This document shows positions 50,012 to 52,031 of a stretch of DNA of 52,031 nucleotides, one piece after another. The notes under the pieces were generated by a model. That model was given only the letters and a program-made list of their open reading frames with translations, was not told where the DNA came from and made no database searches. The position numbers and the translations under genes are program-made. Position 1 is the first letter of the stretch. Every line of letters starts with the position of its first letter. Source of the DNA: Candidatus Saccharimonadota bacterium (GTDB lineage: Bacteria; Patescibacteriota; Saccharimonadia; Saccharimonadales; AQU-01). The stretch is taken from the NCBI GenBank assembly GCA_018499905.2, contig JAHBAU020000040.1, forward strand, positions 1 through 52,031, in the 5' to 3' direction.

Positions 50012-51475
50012 ATGGCCTCATACTTTAGACATAATCGTATAGCGCTCTTTTTACTGCCGTTCCTTGCCTCAGTTGTGATTTTAGCATTGCCGAAGACGGC
50101 GCTTGCCGCAACGGGTTCCTGGGTAGACGTTGCGCATATTAAGGTGGGAACCGATATATATTATGATCGAGACCCTTACGACAATAATCTTAACTTTCGA
50201 TTAAATGGCGATCAGGGGAGTTGTGTCAGCGAGATTTCTGGCTTCGGTACCTCAGACATATTTGACCAGTCAAGGCTTGACCAAGCCGACCTCATCATCA
50301 AGTCAACTGCCACTGGTGGCGCCTGTCTTTCAAGCCCTGTCGATCCTTTGACCCTCAGCTCTGTCACCAATGCTAGCATCATTTTTAACTGGGTGGACGC
50401 CGCTCAGATACAAGGCGTGGTTAGCGCCAGAGTGTGGACTCGCGACACCACTGCTGGGGGGGCCAACGAAGTATTCAAACTCAATGGTAGTAACGGCACC
50501 GATTGTGACTCTTTAGTTGAGATCGTCAGCTCAACAACTGGTAGATATGTAAATGCCACTAGTTCTTCTGGCTCTTCTTGTACCGACAGCGACTTTTCGA
50601 TTGGCAATCCTTCCAACAGAAGCCTGCCTGCCGGCACGGGAGCGATTAACAATAATACCTCTGGTGGAACTGCCGCACCAATTGTCCCTGAAAACTGTGA
50701 GACCGCCGAAGTTTCCGGTGGAGAAAAATTACGCTGGTTACTATGTGCCGGAATTGAAGGTCTCGACAAGGCCATCGATAGACTCGATGACGAAATTCAA
50801 GGCGTACTTCTTGTGAACGACCCGGCCAATACAAGTTTTGGAGCCAATGAGGAAATGTATAACGCCTGGGGCAGGCTTCGCAACATAGCGCTGATTATCC
50901 TCATACCTATGATGCTGGTCATGGTTATCGGAACCGCAATGGGCGTCAGTTTTCTGGATGCTTATACCGTACGCCGAGCAATGCCACGATTCTTGGTAGC
51001 CATCTTCTTTATATCAACTTCCTGGTATTTCACTTCGTTTTTAATCAACCTTACAAACACGGTTGGCACAGGTATTTTAGGTCTCATGACCCAGCCGTTT
51101 GGCGGGCCCAGTAATTCTTTGAGTGATTTGCTGACGCCGACAGGTGCCGCAAATTCGTTCTGGGGTGGGTTGGCGATCTTTGGAGGGGTTATTTTAGCCG
51201 GCGTCGCAACATTAGGCATCGTCCTAAGTTATGCGCTGGTCGGGGCAGCAGTGCTGTTTATCGGCTGGCTGCTATTGGTTTTGCGACAACTACTCATCCT
51301 GGCTTTAGTACTATTTGCTCCTCTGGCAATATTGAGTTGGGTATTCCCGAACAACGATGCACTTTGGAAACTATGGTGGGGCACTTTCAGCAAACTACTC
51401 CTTATGTTCCCGCTTATTATGGCATTGATGGGTGCCGGTAAAATATTCGCTTACGTAGTGGCGGCGGCAAGGTAA
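50012..51475 (+). CDS. VirB6/TrbL-like polytopic membrane protein
   Basis: A 487-residue protein with a signal peptide (about 1-32), about 240 residues of extracellular Ser/Thr/Asn/Gly-rich sequence, then five or six membrane helices (from about 290 to 480) with the layout of VirB6/TrbL channel proteins of type IV secretion systems. The ATG at 50012 has TATCAT 15 bases upstream. Its place beside the pilin operon supports a type IV secretion-like apparatus. The large N-terminal external domain is unlike classical VirB6 and may be a surface-binding part. Confidence 0.78.
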   Translation: MASYFRHNRIALFLLPFLASVVILALPKTALAATGSWVDVAHIKVGTDIYYDRDPYDNNLNFRLNGDQGSCVSEISGFGTSDIFDQSRLDQADLIIKSTATGGACLSSPVDPLTLSSVTNASIIFNWVDAAQIQGVVSARVWTRDTTAGGANEVFKLNGSNGTDCDSLVEIVSSTTGRYVNATSSSGSSCTDSDFSIGNPSNRSLPAGTGAINNNTSGGTAAPIVPENCETAEVSGGEKLRWLLCAGIEGLDKAIDRLDDEIQGVLLVNDPANTSFGANEEMYNAWGRLRNIALIILIPMMLVMVIGTAMGVSFLDAYTVRRAMPRFLVAIFFISTSWYFTSFLINLTNTVGTGILGLMTQPFGGPSNSLSDLLTPTGAANSFWGGLAIFGGVILAGVATLGIVLSYALVGAAVLFIGWLLLVLRQLLILALVLFAPLAILSWVFPNNDALWKLWWGTFSKLLLMFPLIMALMGAGKIFAYVVAAAR

Positions 51476-51478
51476 ATT

Positions 51479-52031
51479 ATGAAATCACTTTTAATTATTA
51501 CAGCCTACTTAGCTCCGTTCTTTTTCATCCCAGCTACTTTCCGATTTGCTGGAGGTATTTTTGGTCGCATCAGTGGTATGGCTAACGATCGTACTCGTGG
51601 CCTATTCGATAAACAACGTAAATTCCGCCAAGAATCCAAGCAGAGAATGCGTGACCGAGTATATGGGGGCAACCGTCTAAACAACCCCAATGATAGTCGT
51701 GGCCGCACATGGGTGAACAATGCTTTGCAGCGCGGTGCAGTCAGGCGCAAGTTGATCACTGAAGGTGGAGTCCGTAATATAGGTGGTCGCACCGATGCTG
51801 AGATCGAAGAAATTAACCAACGCAAGGCCAACGAAGCGGCTCAAAACGGACCAGCATGGTCCGGCAATGATACCGCCCTATGGGCCGCCCGACGCACAAC
51901 TAGACAGGGCATTATTAACGAGCTAACTCAGGGTGAATACGCTGATACCGACCACTATGGTAATGGTACAGATAGCGACACGGCCGAACAAAGAGCCGCT
52001 CGAGAGCGTTTGACAGATGAGATTATGGCTA
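51479..52031 (+). CDS. Unknown protein of the secretion-like locus (runs off the window)
   Basis: At least 184 codons are open to the window end. The start ATG lies three bases after the VirB6-like stop, showing an operon. One N-terminal hydrophobic helix (MKSLLIITAYLAPFFFIPATF) is followed by a long, highly charged, Arg/Asn/Asp/Gln-rich soluble region (RGLFDKQRKFRQESKQRMRDR and similar), perhaps helical and cytoplasmic. I do not recognise it. It may be a cytoplasmic partner of the channel. Confidence 0.7.
   Translation, partial: MKSLLIITAYLAPFFFIPATFRFAGGIFGRISGMANDRTRGLFDKQRKFRQESKQRMRDRVYGGNRLNNPNDSRGRTWVNNALQRGAVRRKLITEGGVRNIGGRTDAEIEEINQRKANEAAQNGPAWSGNDTALWAARRTTRQGIINELTQGEYADTDHYGNGTDSDTAEQRAARERLTDEIMA

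Overview
The window reads as chromosomal DNA of a small-genome bacterium of the Patescibacteria (CPR), most probably Candidatus Saccharibacteria. This is inferred from gene content and architecture, not from a marker-gene search. Supporting signs are very tight gene packing, the standard code with TGA used as a stop, single-copy housekeeping genes with shortened or altered domains (a MurE without its N-terminal domain, a DnaG start without zinc ligands), surface proteins with Pro/Thr stalks, and a block of VirB2-like pilins next to a VirB6/TrbL-like protein. Many genes have a -10 box 12-14 bases upstream of the start codon, which implies leaderless mRNAs. Genes inside operons and the chaperone genes have Shine-Dalgarno sequences instead.

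Layout. 1-4.0 kb: dnaG start, membrane proteins, an MmcQ-like protein, a HIT hydrolase and an XRE-HAD fusion. 4.0-10.8 kb: valS behind a long structured leader, a methyltransferase-like gene, and tsaD and murE sharing one palindromic -10 element. 10.8-20.2 kb: two dissimilar tyrosyl-tRNA synthetases bracket an A+T-richer island: LuxC-like aldehyde dehydrogenase, PaaK/LuxE-like adenylating enzyme, Fe-alcohol dehydrogenase, nucleotidyltransferase, IMPase-like protein, an unknown protein and a Nudix hydrolase. 20.3-34.4 kb: arginase, CIRCE-controlled groES-groEL, a surface protein with an LTNTG sorting-like tail, phosphoglucose/phosphomannose isomerase with a cupin, PIG-L deacetylase, argS, msrB, an HxlR regulator facing a LUD gene, and oligoribonuclease.

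34.5-40.8 kb: three tRNA-Ser genes (CGA, UGA, GCT). Each is followed, beyond its terminator, by a roughly 103-113 bp hairpin-rich element closed by a copy of the tRNA T-arm sequence. Between them lie an internally duplicated protein of unknown function, a DUF2156-type protein and a histidine kinase/response regulator pair. 40.8-46.2 kb: a polyprenyl-phosphate-type glycosylation set (GT-C-like, GT2, GtrA), tRNA-Arg(GCG), a methyltransferase and comF. 46.3-52.0 kb: hsp20, then six tandem VirB2/TrbC-like pilin paralogues, a VirB6/TrbL-like protein and the start of a further gene of the same locus.

The strongest candidates for something undescribed are the tRNA-Ser-linked elements and the TyrRS-bracketed island. 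The structured valS leader and the zinc-less DnaG come next. All function calls come from motif reading; no database search was possible.
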